Part shown: one piece after another, positions 1 to 6,460 of the stretch | Position numbering within the stretch: the stretch's first letter is position 1 | How the letters are laid out: every line of letters starts with the position of its first letter | DNA from: Chloroflexota bacterium | GTDB taxonomy: Bacteria > Chloroflexota > Dehalococcoidia > SM23-28-2 > RBG-16-64-32 | Direction: 5' to 3' | Assembly: GCA_005880055.1 (NCBI GenBank) | Contig: VBJS01000033.1 | Span: forward strand, 1 to 12,959 | Length of the DNA: 12,959 bases | Translations under genes and position numbers: made by a program | The notes under the pieces: model-generated | Database searches by the model: none | What the model saw: only the letters and a program-made list of their open reading frames with translations | What the model was told of the DNA's origin: nothing

Positions 1-1
1 G

Positions 2-1528
2 GACCGGGTTTACGAACTGGAGCGTTGGGGCGCGCTCTTCGACCGCACGCAGGACGGTCGCATCCTGCAGCGTGACTTCGGCGGCCATCGCTACGCTCGG
101 CTTGCCCATGTCGGCGACCGCACGGGCCTGGAGATGATACGCACGCTCCAGCAGCACTCCGTGCACCAGGGGATCGACGTGTTTATGGAGTGCACGGTCT
201 CTCGCCTGCTGAAGGACGGCGAGCGCATCGCGGGTGCCGTGGCCTATCGCCTGGAAAGCGGCGACATCCTCGTATTCAAGGCGAAGGCTGCTGTCCTGGC
301 CACCGGAGGTATCGGCAAGGCCTGGAAGATCACCTCGAACTCCTGGGAATACACCGGCGATGGCCACTCGCTCGCCTATTGGGCCGGCGCAGACCTCATC
401 GACATGGAGTTCGTTCAGTTCCATCCGACCGGAATGGTGTGGCCGCCATCTGTGCGTGGAATCCTGGTCACCGAAGGCGTCCGGGGCGACGGCGGTACCC
501 TCCGCAACGCCGCCGGCGAACGCTTCATGTTCAATTATGTGCCGGACTTCTTCCGGGCGGAGACAGCCGACACCGAGGATGAAGCGGACCGCTGGTACGA
601 AGACAAGAAGAACAATCGCCGCACGCCGGACCTTCTGCCGCGCGACGAGGTGGCTCGCGCCATCAACTCGGAGGTGAAAGCAGGTCGCGGCAGCCCGCAC
701 GGGGGCGTCTTTCTCGATATCGCCACCCGGCGGTCCGCGGATTACATCAAGCGGCGGCTGCCGAGCATGTACCACCAGTTCCGGAAGCTCGCAGACGTGG
801 ATATTACGAAGACGCCGATGGAGGTCGGCCCTACCTGCCACTACGTGATGGGTGGTGTGCGGGTGGATGCGGACACGGCTGCATCCACTGTTCCCGGACT
901 GTTCGCGGCTGGTGAGGTAGCGGGCGGTATGCACGGCGCTAATCGCCTGGGCGGGAACTCGCTCTCAGACCTGCTCGTCTTCGGCCGCCGTGCCGGGATG
1001 GGCGCCGCGGAGTACGCTCAGGGGCTGACCAGCGCGCCGGCGGTGGACTACACCGAAGTCGAGGCCTCGGTCGGGGAGATGCTCGCCTACTTCGAGCGCG
1101 ATGGGAAAGAGAACCCGTATGCCCTGCAGAAAGAGCTGCAGGAGACGATGCAGGACCTGGTGGGCATCATTCGCACAGAGAGCGAGCTTCGTGAGGCGCT
1201 CGTGAAGATAGGAGAATTGAAGGAGCGCGCGCAGCAGGCAGGGGTTGACGGGAACCGGCAATACAACCCGGGCTGGCACCTGGCAATGGATTTGCAATCC
1301 CTGCTGGCGGTCTCCGAGGGGGTTACGCTGGCTGCATTGGAGCGCAAGGAGAGCAGGGGCGCGCACACCCGGGATGATTTCCCGAAGACAGAAGCGGGGT
1401 GGGGTAGCCTGAACGTCGTGGTCCGGCGACGGGCAGACGGAGCGATGGAGATAGCCCAAGAACCGCTTCCACACATGCCATCAGAGCTGGGAGAACTACT
1501 GCAGCAGGAGGCGCCGGCCAGTGCCTAG
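2..1528 (+). CDS. sdhA: Succinate dehydrogenase/fumarate reductase flavoprotein subunit, 5'-truncated by the window edge
   Basis: This is the FAD-bearing catalytic subunit of complex II, which oxidises succinate to fumarate on the cytoplasmic face of the membrane. The reading frame is open from base 2, so the gene starts upstream; about 508 residues are visible. The internal ATG at 134 is not the start, because codons before it already encode typical family sequence (RDFGGHRYARLAHVGDRTG). Visible motifs are the substrate-site region MEFVQFHPTG, the capping-domain segment TEGVRGDGG, the catalytic-histidine motif GPTCHYVMGG, and the FAD/substrate motif HGANRLGGNSLSDLLVFGRRAG near the C-terminus. 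The segment rich in ADRWYED and RNRR-like residues followed by LLPRDEVARAINSEV resembles the actinobacterial Sdh1 type. The N-terminal FAD-binding and FAD-linking His region is off the window. The gene overlaps sdhB by 8 bases (GTGCCTAG), which indicates translational coupling. Confidence 0.95.
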   Translation, partial: DRVYELERWGALFDRTQDGRILQRDFGGHRYARLAHVGDRTGLEMIRTLQQHSVHQGIDVFMECTVSRLLKDGERIAGAVAYRLESGDILVFKAKAAVLATGGIGKAWKITSNSWEYTGDGHSLAYWAGADLIDMEFVQFHPTGMVWPPSVRGILVTEGVRGDGGTLRNAAGERFMFNYVPDFFRAETADTEDEADRWYEDKKNNRRTPDLLPRDEVARAINSEVKAGRGSPHGGVFLDIATRRSADYIKRRLPSMYHQFRKLADVDITKTPMEVGPTCHYVMGGVRVDADTAASTVPGLFAAGEVAGGMHGANRLGGNSLSDLLVFGRRAGMGAAEYAQGLTSAPAVDYTEVEASVGEMLAYFERDGKENPYALQKELQETMQDLVGIIRTESELREALVKIGELKERAQQAGVDGNRQYNPGWHLAMDLQSLLAVSEGVTLAALERKESRGAHTRDDFPKTEAGWGSLNVVVRRRADGAMEIAQEPLPHMPSELGELLQQEAPASA

Positions 1529-2276
1529 CCTGACGATGCGCGTGTTTCGTGGCGGCAATCGGGACGGGCGATTCGTGGATTACGCCGTCGATGTGGAGGA
1601 GGGGCAGGTGGTGCTGGACGTGATCCACACCATTCAGGCGACACAGGCGAACGACCTGGCGGTGCGCTGGAACTGCAAGGCCGGCAAGTGTGGCTCCTGC
1701 AGCGCCGAAGTGAATGGGAATCCGCGACTCATGTGCATGACGCGCATAAACGAACTTCCGGCCGGCGAACCGATAACGGTGGCGCCCATTAAGACGTTCC
1801 CCATTATTAAGGACCTGGTCACCGATGTATCATTCAACTTTGCGGTCGCGCGGGAGATACCGGCCTTCAGGCCGCGCGCACCTGACAGCGATGGGACCTA
1901 TCGAATGCTCCAGGAAGACATCGACCGAGGCCAGGAGTTTCGCAGGTGCATCGAATGCTTTCTCTGCCAGAACGTCTGCCACGTGATACGTGACCACCCC
2001 GAGAACAAGGAAGTCTTCTACGGCCCACGCTTCTTCGTCCGCTTGGCGGAGTTGGAGATGCACCCACTGGATACCGAGGACCGGACTCAGCTCATCCGGA
2101 AGGCGGCCGGCATCGGCATGTGCAATATCACGAAGTGCTGCACCGAGGTCTGCCCGGAGGATATCCACATCACGGACAACGCCATCATTCCGTTGAAGGA
2201 GCGCGTCGCCGATAAATTCTACGATCCGTTTCGCTGGATCTTCGGCCGGCTCTCGCGAAAGGAGCCCGTCCCCTGA
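1521..2276 (+). CDS. sdhB: Succinate dehydrogenase/fumarate reductase iron-sulfur subunit
   Basis: This 251-residue protein passes electrons from the flavoprotein to the quinone site. The N-terminal ferredoxin domain binds 2Fe-2S through C52, C57, C60 and C72 (CKAGKCGSC). The C-terminal domain has C143-C146-C149 plus C153 (CIECFLCQNVC) and C201, C206/C207 and C211 (CNITKCCTEVCP), the usual ligand sets for the 4Fe-4S and 3Fe-4S clusters. The GTG start at 1521 is preferred because AGGAGG lies at 1506-1511 with a 9-base spacer; ATG 1536 is the alternative and would lose five residues. The length of about 250 residues matches the Sdh1-type subunit. No anchor gene with haem-ligating histidines follows it here, so the anchor is probably upstream of sdhA, as in other anchor-flavoprotein-iron-sulfur operons (inference). 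Confidence 0.95.
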   Translation: MPSLTMRVFRGGNRDGRFVDYAVDVEEGQVVLDVIHTIQATQANDLAVRWNCKAGKCGSCSAEVNGNPRLMCMTRINELPAGEPITVAPIKTFPIIKDLVTDVSFNFAVAREIPAFRPRAPDSDGTYRMLQEDIDRGQEFRRCIECFLCQNVCHVIRDHPENKEVFYGPRFFVRLAELEMHPLDTEDRTQLIRKAAGIGMCNITKCCTEVCPEDIHITDNAIIPLKERVADKFYDPFRWIFGRLSRKEPVP

Positions 2277-2620
2277 ACGAACAGGACAGCCGAAGCGGCA
2301 GCCTGGACGAGTTCCTGCGCGTGTTAGCAGGGACGGTCGTGGTGATCGGCGTTGCTTACGCGGCGCTTCTCGGCTTCGCTTTCATCGCGGGAGCGGACAA
2401 CATAGACACCGTGCGTAAGTTGACCTTTGTCATGCTCATTCTCGTGATTGTCTGCTGGGCGGTCTTGTTGCTACTCAGCTCAGGCTCCTTCCGGGCGGTG
2501 GACGAAGAGGAGGTGGGATCAGCGCGGCCCAAGGAGGAAACGCGCCTCGCCACATCTGTGCCCGCTCGACCCGCACCGGGTGAGACGGAAGACGAAATGG
2601 ATTGGATGTCGCCGACGTAG
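2273..2620 (+). CDS. Small two-helix membrane protein, probable CTG start, unknown function
   Basis: I do not recognise this family. Reading from CTG at 2273 gives 115 residues. A short polar N-terminus (MNEQDSRSGSLDEFLR) is followed by a hydrophobic helix at about residues 17-39, a second at about 50-70, and an acidic, proline-containing cytoplasmic-type tail. CTG 2273 overlaps the sdhB stop as CTGA and has AAAGGAG at 2258-2264 with an 8-base spacer. The first conventional start, GTG 2321, has no good ribosome binding site and would remove the polar N-terminus and the start of helix 1. The protein contains no histidine, so it cannot be a haem-b-ligating anchor of complex II. Its position suggests co-expression with sdhAB, but no function can be assigned. 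The coding call is firm from the tight packing and clear hydrophobic profile; the start is less certain. Confidence 0.7.
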   Translation: MNEQDSRSGSLDEFLRVLAGTVVVIGVAYAALLGFAFIAGADNIDTVRKLTFVMLILVIVCWAVLLLLSSGSFRAVDEEEVGSARPKEETRLATSVPARPAPGETEDEMDWMSPT

Positions 2621-2639
2621 ACCAAGGGAAAGGGTGTCA

Positions 2640-3164
2640 ATGCCGGAACCACAGACGTTGAGCAAGACGCTACTCCTGAAGATGCTTGAGGAAAGCGGCA
2701 CCACGGCGTTGGAGACGCTGCGGGCGTTGCCTCCGGCTGCTTTCGAACAAGGGCGGTACGAAAATGGCTGGAACGCGAGGCAGATACTGGCCCACATAGC
2801 GTCCATCGAGTGGGCTTACGCGCGCCTGGTTGATCTTGCGCGCGGTGCCACCGGGCCGGAAGGTGCCTCGCCGCAGCCGGGCTCGCGGCCCTCGGAGGGC
2901 CCGGCGCAGGGAGGGATCGACGACTATAACGCCAGGCAGGTGGCCAAGCGAGAGGATTCCGGCGTTACGGACCTCATCGACGAGTTCCAGGCAAATCGCG
3001 CTCGGACGATCGAGGCTGTCCGGGCAACGGATGACTATCTATTCTCCGTTCCTATACGGTCTGCCGGCGGAGTGACAGGCGCGCTCGCTGATGTACTGCG
3101 GTACGTTGCGGTGCTGCACGTCGAGCAGCATGTCCAGGACATCGCCGGACCCGCTTCCGCCTAG
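2640..3164 (+). CDS. DinB-like four-helix protein (possible metal-dependent hydrolase or thiol transferase)
   Basis: This 174-residue protein fits the DinB/YfiT-like superfamily of four-helix-bundle proteins, many of which bind a divalent metal through three histidines. The candidate triad is H52 in NARQILAHIASIEWAY and H160 and H164 in VLHVEQHVQDI, the expected spacing of one His in helix 2 and an HxxxH in the last helix. The stretch at about residues 70-92 is Gly/Pro-rich and probably a loop. ATG 2640 was chosen over in-frame upstream codons because the domain starts there and a purine-rich AAGGGAAAGGG precedes it. The gene follows the membrane-protein gene by 19 bases and probably belongs to the sdh transcript. 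The substrate is unknown; family members include bacillithiol and mycothiol transferases as well as many proteins without an assigned activity. Confidence 0.75.
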   Translation: MPEPQTLSKTLLLKMLEESGTTALETLRALPPAAFEQGRYENGWNARQILAHIASIEWAYARLVDLARGATGPEGASPQPGSRPSEGPAQGGIDDYNARQVAKREDSGVTDLIDEFQANRARTIEAVRATDDYLFSVPIRSAGGVTGALADVLRYVAVLHVEQHVQDIAGPASA

Positions 3165-3454
3165 AAGTCCGCGTCGGCGGGGCGGTCGCGGTCGATTACG
3201 CCGACACCGCGCATTCGGGCCACCAGGTATACGTCGTCTTCCTGGTATGCATCTTGCACGAGCTTGATGGCGTATCCCCAGATCTCGTTGATTTCCTCGC
3301 GATCGTCGGTTCCCGGCGTGATCCACAAGAAGCCGTCTTCATGCTCACCTCGGGGCGTATCGAAATCGAGGCTTATAGAGGCGCCGGGGAATTCGCGGGT
3401 GACAGCATCGATTATCTCCTCAACCCGCCGCTCGGTCTCCTCCCGCGTGGCCAC
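3161..3454 (-). CDS. Hypothetical 97-aa soluble protein
   Basis: I do not recognise this protein. It starts at GTG 3454 with an amphipathic acidic helix (REETERRVEEIIDAVTREF), followed by segments that look like alternating strands and helices (ASISLDFDTP, GFLWITPG, INEIWGYAIKLVQDAY, DVYLVARM). There is no signal peptide, membrane segment or cysteine. It is very acidic. The downstream end is tight: its TAG and the DinB gene's TAG share the palindrome CTAG at 3161-3164, so the two genes converge with overlapping stops. There is no Shine-Dalgarno sequence ahead of the GTG. Instead a TCGACA/TATGCT promoter places the transcript start on or next to the GTG, so the gene is probably leaderless. Residue composition and the absence of a better frame support coding. 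Confidence 0.6.
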   Translation of the reverse strand: MATREETERRVEEIIDAVTREFPGASISLDFDTPRGEHEDGFLWITPGTDDREEINEIWGYAIKLVQDAYQEDDVYLVARMRGVGVIDRDRPADADF

Positions 3455-3460
3455 GAGCGC

Positions 3461-3490
3461 AGCATAAGCCGGCGCGGGCGGGCTTGTCGA
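3461..3490 (-). promoter_or_regulatory. Sigma-70-type promoter of the 97-aa gene, predicted leaderless
   Basis: On the minus strand TCGACA (3490-3485, five of six matches to TTGACA) is followed by an 18-base spacer and TATGCT (3466-3461, four of six matches to TATAAT). Six bases separate the -10 box from the GTG start at 3454, so the expected +1 coincides with the start codon. The absence of a ribosome binding site fits this. Confidence 0.45.
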
Positions 3491-3500
3491 TTGACGAAAA

Positions 3501-3563
3501 GTTAGAGGTCCGACTGCCGATAAGTTAGACGCCGGTTAGATAACGGTTAGAAAGCCCTATAAG
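3501..3563 (+). promoter_or_regulatory. GTTAGA direct-repeat operator with a TATAAG -10 box, reading toward the CAP lipoprotein
   Basis: GTTAGA occurs at 3501, 3524, 3535 and 3546. The last three copies are exactly 11 bases apart, one helical turn, and the first is 23 bases further upstream. TATAAG at 3558-3563 matches the -10 consensus at five of six positions; the third repeat (3535-3540) lies where a -35 box would be, with a 17-base spacer. Direct repeats on one DNA face that replace the -35 box are typical of OmpR/PhoB-type response-regulator sites; the regulator here is unknown. An alternative promoter is TTGACG (3588-3593) with a weak TAGGCT (3611-3616). Confidence 0.45.
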
Positions 3564-3569
3564 TTGTCG

Positions 3570-3797
3570 CATTGCGCCCGTTTGTGATTGACGTAACAAA
3601 CTCACCCCCGTAGGCTCCGCAAAGTCGCCCGAAGTGGCCCGCGTAAACAGATGGCGGAGTCCCATTGGGCGGCACGACGGGAAAGGCGACACCCGCGCGC
3701 GTCCCGGCGTCTCCTGGCCGTGCACTATCGCAGTGTCACGGCCGGCAACTGAATATCCACTCGCAAGGGGACTGCGCGAGGGGAGGCACGTACGCCG
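3570..3797 (+). promoter_or_regulatory. Long, potentially structured 5' leader of the CAP lipoprotein gene
   Basis: From the predicted start near 3570 the leader would be about 228 bases. Visible helices are CTCCGC 3615-3620 with GCGGAG 3654-3659; a strong hairpin GGCCGTG+CACT (3716-3726) against AGTG (3732-3735) and CACGGCC (3737-3743) with one bulged T; and CTCGC 3760-3764 with GCGAG 3776-3780, which touches the 5' edge of the ribosome binding site GAGGGGAGG (3778-3786). I could not match the whole to a known riboswitch class by eye. No open frame in the stretch looks like a gene. Confidence 0.3.
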
Positions 3798-4580
3798 ATG
3801 AAGTCCGGCCGCCCGCACGGCTTTCGGTACGCCATCGCTATAATGCTGCTCATCGCCACGGCCGCCTGTAGCGGACAGGTGGCTCGCCCAACCGCCACGC
3901 CGTCGCCGGCGCTGAAATCTAAGGTGGCCCGGGTGCGCCACCCTCGCACACCCACTCCCTCACCTGTCCCGACGCCGATACCGACGCCCCTGCCCACCCC
4001 GGCGCCGACTCCGATCCCAACCCCGGAAACACCGGCTCCGACATCTCGGCCCGTACCGCCCACGCCGCTGGTAGTCCCCGCCCCGCCACCGCCGGCCCCT
4101 CCACCGCCCATCCTGCCCACACCGGAACCCCCGCCACCGACGCCCCCTCCACCGTTGAGCGACCATCAAAACTTCGCGCTGGCCGGCGACGTCCTCTCTG
4201 AAGTCAACGCTCAACGGGCAGCCCGCGGCCTGGGCGCCCTGAACGCTAACGGAGCCTTAACGCGTGCGGCGCAGGAGTATTCCGCCTACTTGTTCTCCAC
4301 CGGCGATCCATATGCGTTGAGCCACACTCTTGATGGGACGCCAAGCGACCGCGCGCTGCGTGAAGGTTACACGGGGCTGGTGGGCGAAGTACTTGTCACG
4401 TCGCCGCCTTCGGCAAGCGGGATAGTGGACCTTTGGCTCAATAGCCCGCCTCATTACTCGATAATCATGGGTTCCGACTACAGCGATGTGGGAATCGGCT
4501 GTGAAGAGAGGCCATACACCGGCACCGACGGCTATACCTTCGATATTGTCGTCTGTGCCGGCGACCTGGGAATACGGTAA
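3798..4580 (+). CDS. Lipoprotein with Pro/Thr-rich stalk and C-terminal CAP (SCP/PR-1-like) domain
   Basis: The 260-residue protein has a charged N-terminus, a hydrophobic export segment (YAIAIMLLIATAA) and a cysteine at residue 24 in TAAC, an acceptable although not ideal lipobox. Residues of about 32-120 form a low-complexity stalk of PTP and PPP repeats that would hold the domain off the membrane or cross a cell-wall layer. Residues of about 125-258 are a CAP domain (family PF00188). H176 (LSHTLDG), E197 (VGEVL) and H219 (SPPHYSIIM) occupy the family's cavity positions, and C235 and C253 could form a disulfide. Bacterial CAP proteins have no single known activity. ATG 3798 has GAGGGGAGG upstream with an 11-base spacer. 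The promoter region and leader precede it. It stops 13 bases before the convergent hydrolase gene ends. Confidence 0.85.
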   Translation: MKSGRPHGFRYAIAIMLLIATAACSGQVARPTATPSPALKSKVARVRHPRTPTPSPVPTPIPTPLPTPAPTPIPTPETPAPTSRPVPPTPLVVPAPPPPAPPPPILPTPEPPPPTPPPPLSDHQNFALAGDVLSEVNAQRAARGLGALNANGALTRAAQEYSAYLFSTGDPYALSHTLDGTPSDRALREGYTGLVGEVLVTSPPSASGIVDLWLNSPPHYSIIMGSDYSDVGIGCEERPYTGTDGYTFDIVVCAGDLGIR

Positions 4581-4593
4581 CAGGGCGAGCGCC

Positions 4594-5640
4594 CTAAACC
4601 GCCTGGAAGAGCACGCGCCCGTTGTCCTCCCGTTGCGCCAGGCGGCCTTCTTTGGCGAGATAAACCAGGTGCGAGAGCGCCTCGCCGATGGCCGCGCGCT
4701 TCATCCAGGGCGGGAAGCTATCGTAACTCCCCGTCGTCCAGCGGACCCGCTGCGCAACCTCCGTTGCCGTGGCCGAACCCTCCTTGCCGACAGCCGCCAT
4801 CATGTCTTCGAGGCGGCTCAGGTGATGTCCACGCAGCTGCTCGATGCGCTTCTGAAAATCGCTGAAGTCCCACTCGTGGGCAGGCAGTGTATGGCGCACG
4901 CGTAGACCGGCCACGCGCTCAATGCTGTCCAGGAAATCCTGCAATGGGTTCTCGCGCTGCTGCGGGTGCAGGCTGACATTGGGAGTGATCGTGGGCAAGA
5001 TGTGGTCGCCGGAGATGAGCAGTTGATGGTTGGGTTCGTAGAGACATAGGTGCCCCGGCGAATGGCCGGGTGTCCATATCAGCTCGAAGGAGAATTCGCC
5101 TACCTGCAGCATCTCGCCTCCCTTGACCAGTCGGTCGGGTTGGAAGACCGCCACGAAAAAGCGCATCGGCATTGACCCGCGCTCCAGGTCCGGGCGGTCG
5201 TCCTCGGAGACGCCGTGCTGCGTGTACCAGGCGTCCATCCGGCCCAACAGGTCGTCCGGGTCCGCGTAGCGGCTCTGGATGTAGCCTGCCTCCAGTTCGT
5301 GCATCCATATCGTGCAGCCCGTCTTCGCCTTAAGCCGGCCGGCGAGGCCGCAGTGATCCGGGTGGGCGTGTGTCAGAGCGAGAGTCTGAACATCGTCCAC
5401 GCCGGCGCCTGCTTCACGCAGTTGTTCTTCCAGCGCGGCGTAGGCATCGTCCGTGTTCCAGCCGCAATCGATGAGCAGCGTGTCTCCGCGGCTGGCGATG
5501 AAGTACGGCAGAACGTAGGGCAGACCACGCGTGACCCGAGGATGCGCTTCCAGTTCGGTGCGGAAACGATAGGCCTCCGCCCGCTCATATTCCGGGAACG
5601 GCGTGACGATCTGGTGGATGCCGGCTTGTATTCGTTTCAA
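4594..5640 (-). CDS. Metallo-beta-lactamase-fold hydrolase with C-terminal winged-helix region
   Basis: The 348-residue protein has the full metallo-beta-lactamase ligand set: H91, H93, D95 and H96 in THAHPDHCG, H193 in TPGHSPGH, D212 in SGDHIL and H255 in LPAHEWD. These bind two metal ions, usually zinc, in a hydrolase active site. Residues of about 265-348 (RIEQLRGHH..., then a helix-turn-helix-like part ending VLFQAV) match the winged-helix extension common in the LACTB2/RNase-like branch of this superfamily. The substrate cannot be read from sequence; thioesters, lactones and nucleic acids are all possible. The start is TTG 5640, supported by AGAAAGGA with a short spacer. It is the last gene of the minus-strand cluster beginning with fumarase alpha, 108 bases after the cupin gene. 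Confidence 0.85.
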   Translation of the reverse strand: MKRIQAGIHQIVTPFPEYERAEAYRFRTELEAHPRVTRGLPYVLPYFIASRGDTLLIDCGWNTDDAYAALEEQLREAGAGVDDVQTLALTHAHPDHCGLAGRLKAKTGCTIWMHELEAGYIQSRYADPDDLLGRMDAWYTQHGVSEDDRPDLERGSMPMRFFVAVFQPDRLVKGGEMLQVGEFSFELIWTPGHSPGHLCLYEPNHQLLISGDHILPTITPNVSLHPQQRENPLQDFLDSIERVAGLRVRHTLPAHEWDFSDFQKRIEQLRGHHLSRLEDMMAAVGKEGSATATEVAQRVRWTTGSYDSFPPWMKRAAIGEALSHLVYLAKEGRLAQREDNGRVLFQAV

Positions 5641-5748
5641 GGCAGTCCTTTCTTGCGCTCAACGGCCTTTAGGAGCACGGGCCGTCAGGAGTAGAACCGC
5701 GATGGACGCTTTGTTTGCTGGCCAGCAGCCTGAGAGGCGGTCAACTTG

Positions 5749-6144
5749 CTATTGGGCTGCCTCCGCGACTTCAACGTTAACGACGATATTCTCTCCGCTC
5801 CGTACGACGAGGGTTTCGACGGGGTCGGCTTCGCTCGTGTTGATCTCCTGGTGCACCAGGTTGGCGGGAACGAAGATGAAGTCGCCTGCGTTTGCTTCCA
5901 CGCTCCGCTCCAACCGCTCGCCGTAGCGGATGCTCAAGCGGCCGGCCGTGACGTGCACAACGCTATCGCAGCCGCCGTGATGGTGGGCGCCGGAGCGAAT
6001 GCCGGGCGCTACACTGGCGAAACCCACCCATAAACGCTCGCTGCCCACGGTCTTGCGATCGACAGCTGCGATACGTGTCATGCCTGCCGTTTGGGCAGTG
6101 TCTGCTGACAGTTCGCCGGCGCGGACAACGCGGACTTCAGCCAT
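5749..6144 (-). CDS. Single-domain cupin protein with altered metal site
   Basis: This 131-residue protein carries one cupin barrel. Motif 1 is GIRSGAHHHGGCDSVVHVTAG (three histidines, H54-H56), where the glutamate normally following the histidines is replaced by D60/S61. Motif 2, GDFIFVPANLVHQEIN, keeps the proline (P93), H98 and N102, although the usual PxG has become PAN. Small cupins of this type serve as isomerases, dioxygenases or sugar/small-molecule binders; none can be chosen here. ATG 6144 overlaps the preceding gene by 8 bases (ATGGCTGA) and has no strong Shine-Dalgarno sequence, which fits re-initiation after the upstream gene. Stop TAG at 5751-5749. It is co-directional with the genes on both sides and probably cotranscribed with fumarase alpha. 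Confidence 0.8.
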   Translation of the reverse strand: MAEVRVVRAGELSADTAQTAGMTRIAAVDRKTVGSERLWVGFASVAPGIRSGAHHHGGCDSVVHVTAGRLSIRYGERLERSVEANAGDFIFVPANLVHQEINTSEADPVETLVVRSGENIVVNVEVAEAAQ

Positions 6145-6460
6145 CGGACTGCACCGTCGCCGGGGGCGCCGTCACCCGGAGGACCACGCCGTTTGGTTCC
6201 TCCAGTTGCTCATACGTGAAGAACGGACAGCAGGCAGATTCTTCATCGACGAAGCGGGAAACTTCGGCCCACAGCGTATCGGGATCGCCCCGGAAGACGA
6301 ACTCGTTGCCGCCCTCTGTCTGTCGTTGCTCGCGCAGCTGCGAGAACAGCCGCTCCATATCGGGCGCCCGCCGCTTGCCCGCTTCAGGCGTGAGGCTGCA
6401 GGCGGGATCAGCGCCCGGGTCAAGCGCCGGGACGACGCGGCGGCGCAGCTGAACCTTCAC
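6137..6460 (-). CDS. Small conserved-type protein with C21 and CysCys77-78, unknown function
   Basis: From GTG 6460 the protein has 107 residues. That start overlaps the fumarase stop as GTGA and has AAAGGAGG seven bases upstream, which makes it far better than the in-frame GTG at 6493. The N-terminal part has CSLTPEAGKRRAPDMERLF (C21) and the C-terminal part has FVDEESACCPFFTYEQLEEP (C77, C78) followed by a strand VVLRVTAP. I recall similar uncharacterised proteins with an E..CCPF motif in Actinobacteria and relatives. The single upstream cysteine plus a vicinal pair could bind a metal or undergo thiol chemistry, but that is inference. It sits between fumarase alpha (an oxygen-sensitive iron-sulfur enzyme) and a cupin, with overlaps at both ends. 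Confidence 0.75.
   Translation of the reverse strand: MKVQLRRRVVPALDPGADPACSLTPEAGKRRAPDMERLFSQLREQRQTEGGNEFVFRGDPDTLWAEVSRFVDEESACCPFFTYEQLEEPNGVVLRVTAPPATVQSDG

Noticed and set aside
3501..3551. GTTAGA copies as a CRISPR-like or transposon-end array
   Set aside because: The units are only six bases, spacers are five bases, and no cas gene or transposase is nearby.
3719..4214. Minus-strand Gly/Val/Arg-rich open frames opposite the CAP lipoprotein
   Set aside because: They are the complement of the PTP/PPP stalk codons; low-complexity shadow with no independent signal.
4582..4595. AGGGCGAGCGCCCT hairpin between the CAP and hydrolase genes as a shared terminator
   Set aside because: It is perfect but short (5-6 bp), overlaps the hydrolase stop codon and has no T-run on either side.
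5662..5685. ACGGCC...GGCCGT inverted repeat between cupin and hydrolase genes
   Set aside because: A six-base stem with a 12-base loop and no T-run; expected by chance in GC-rich DNA.
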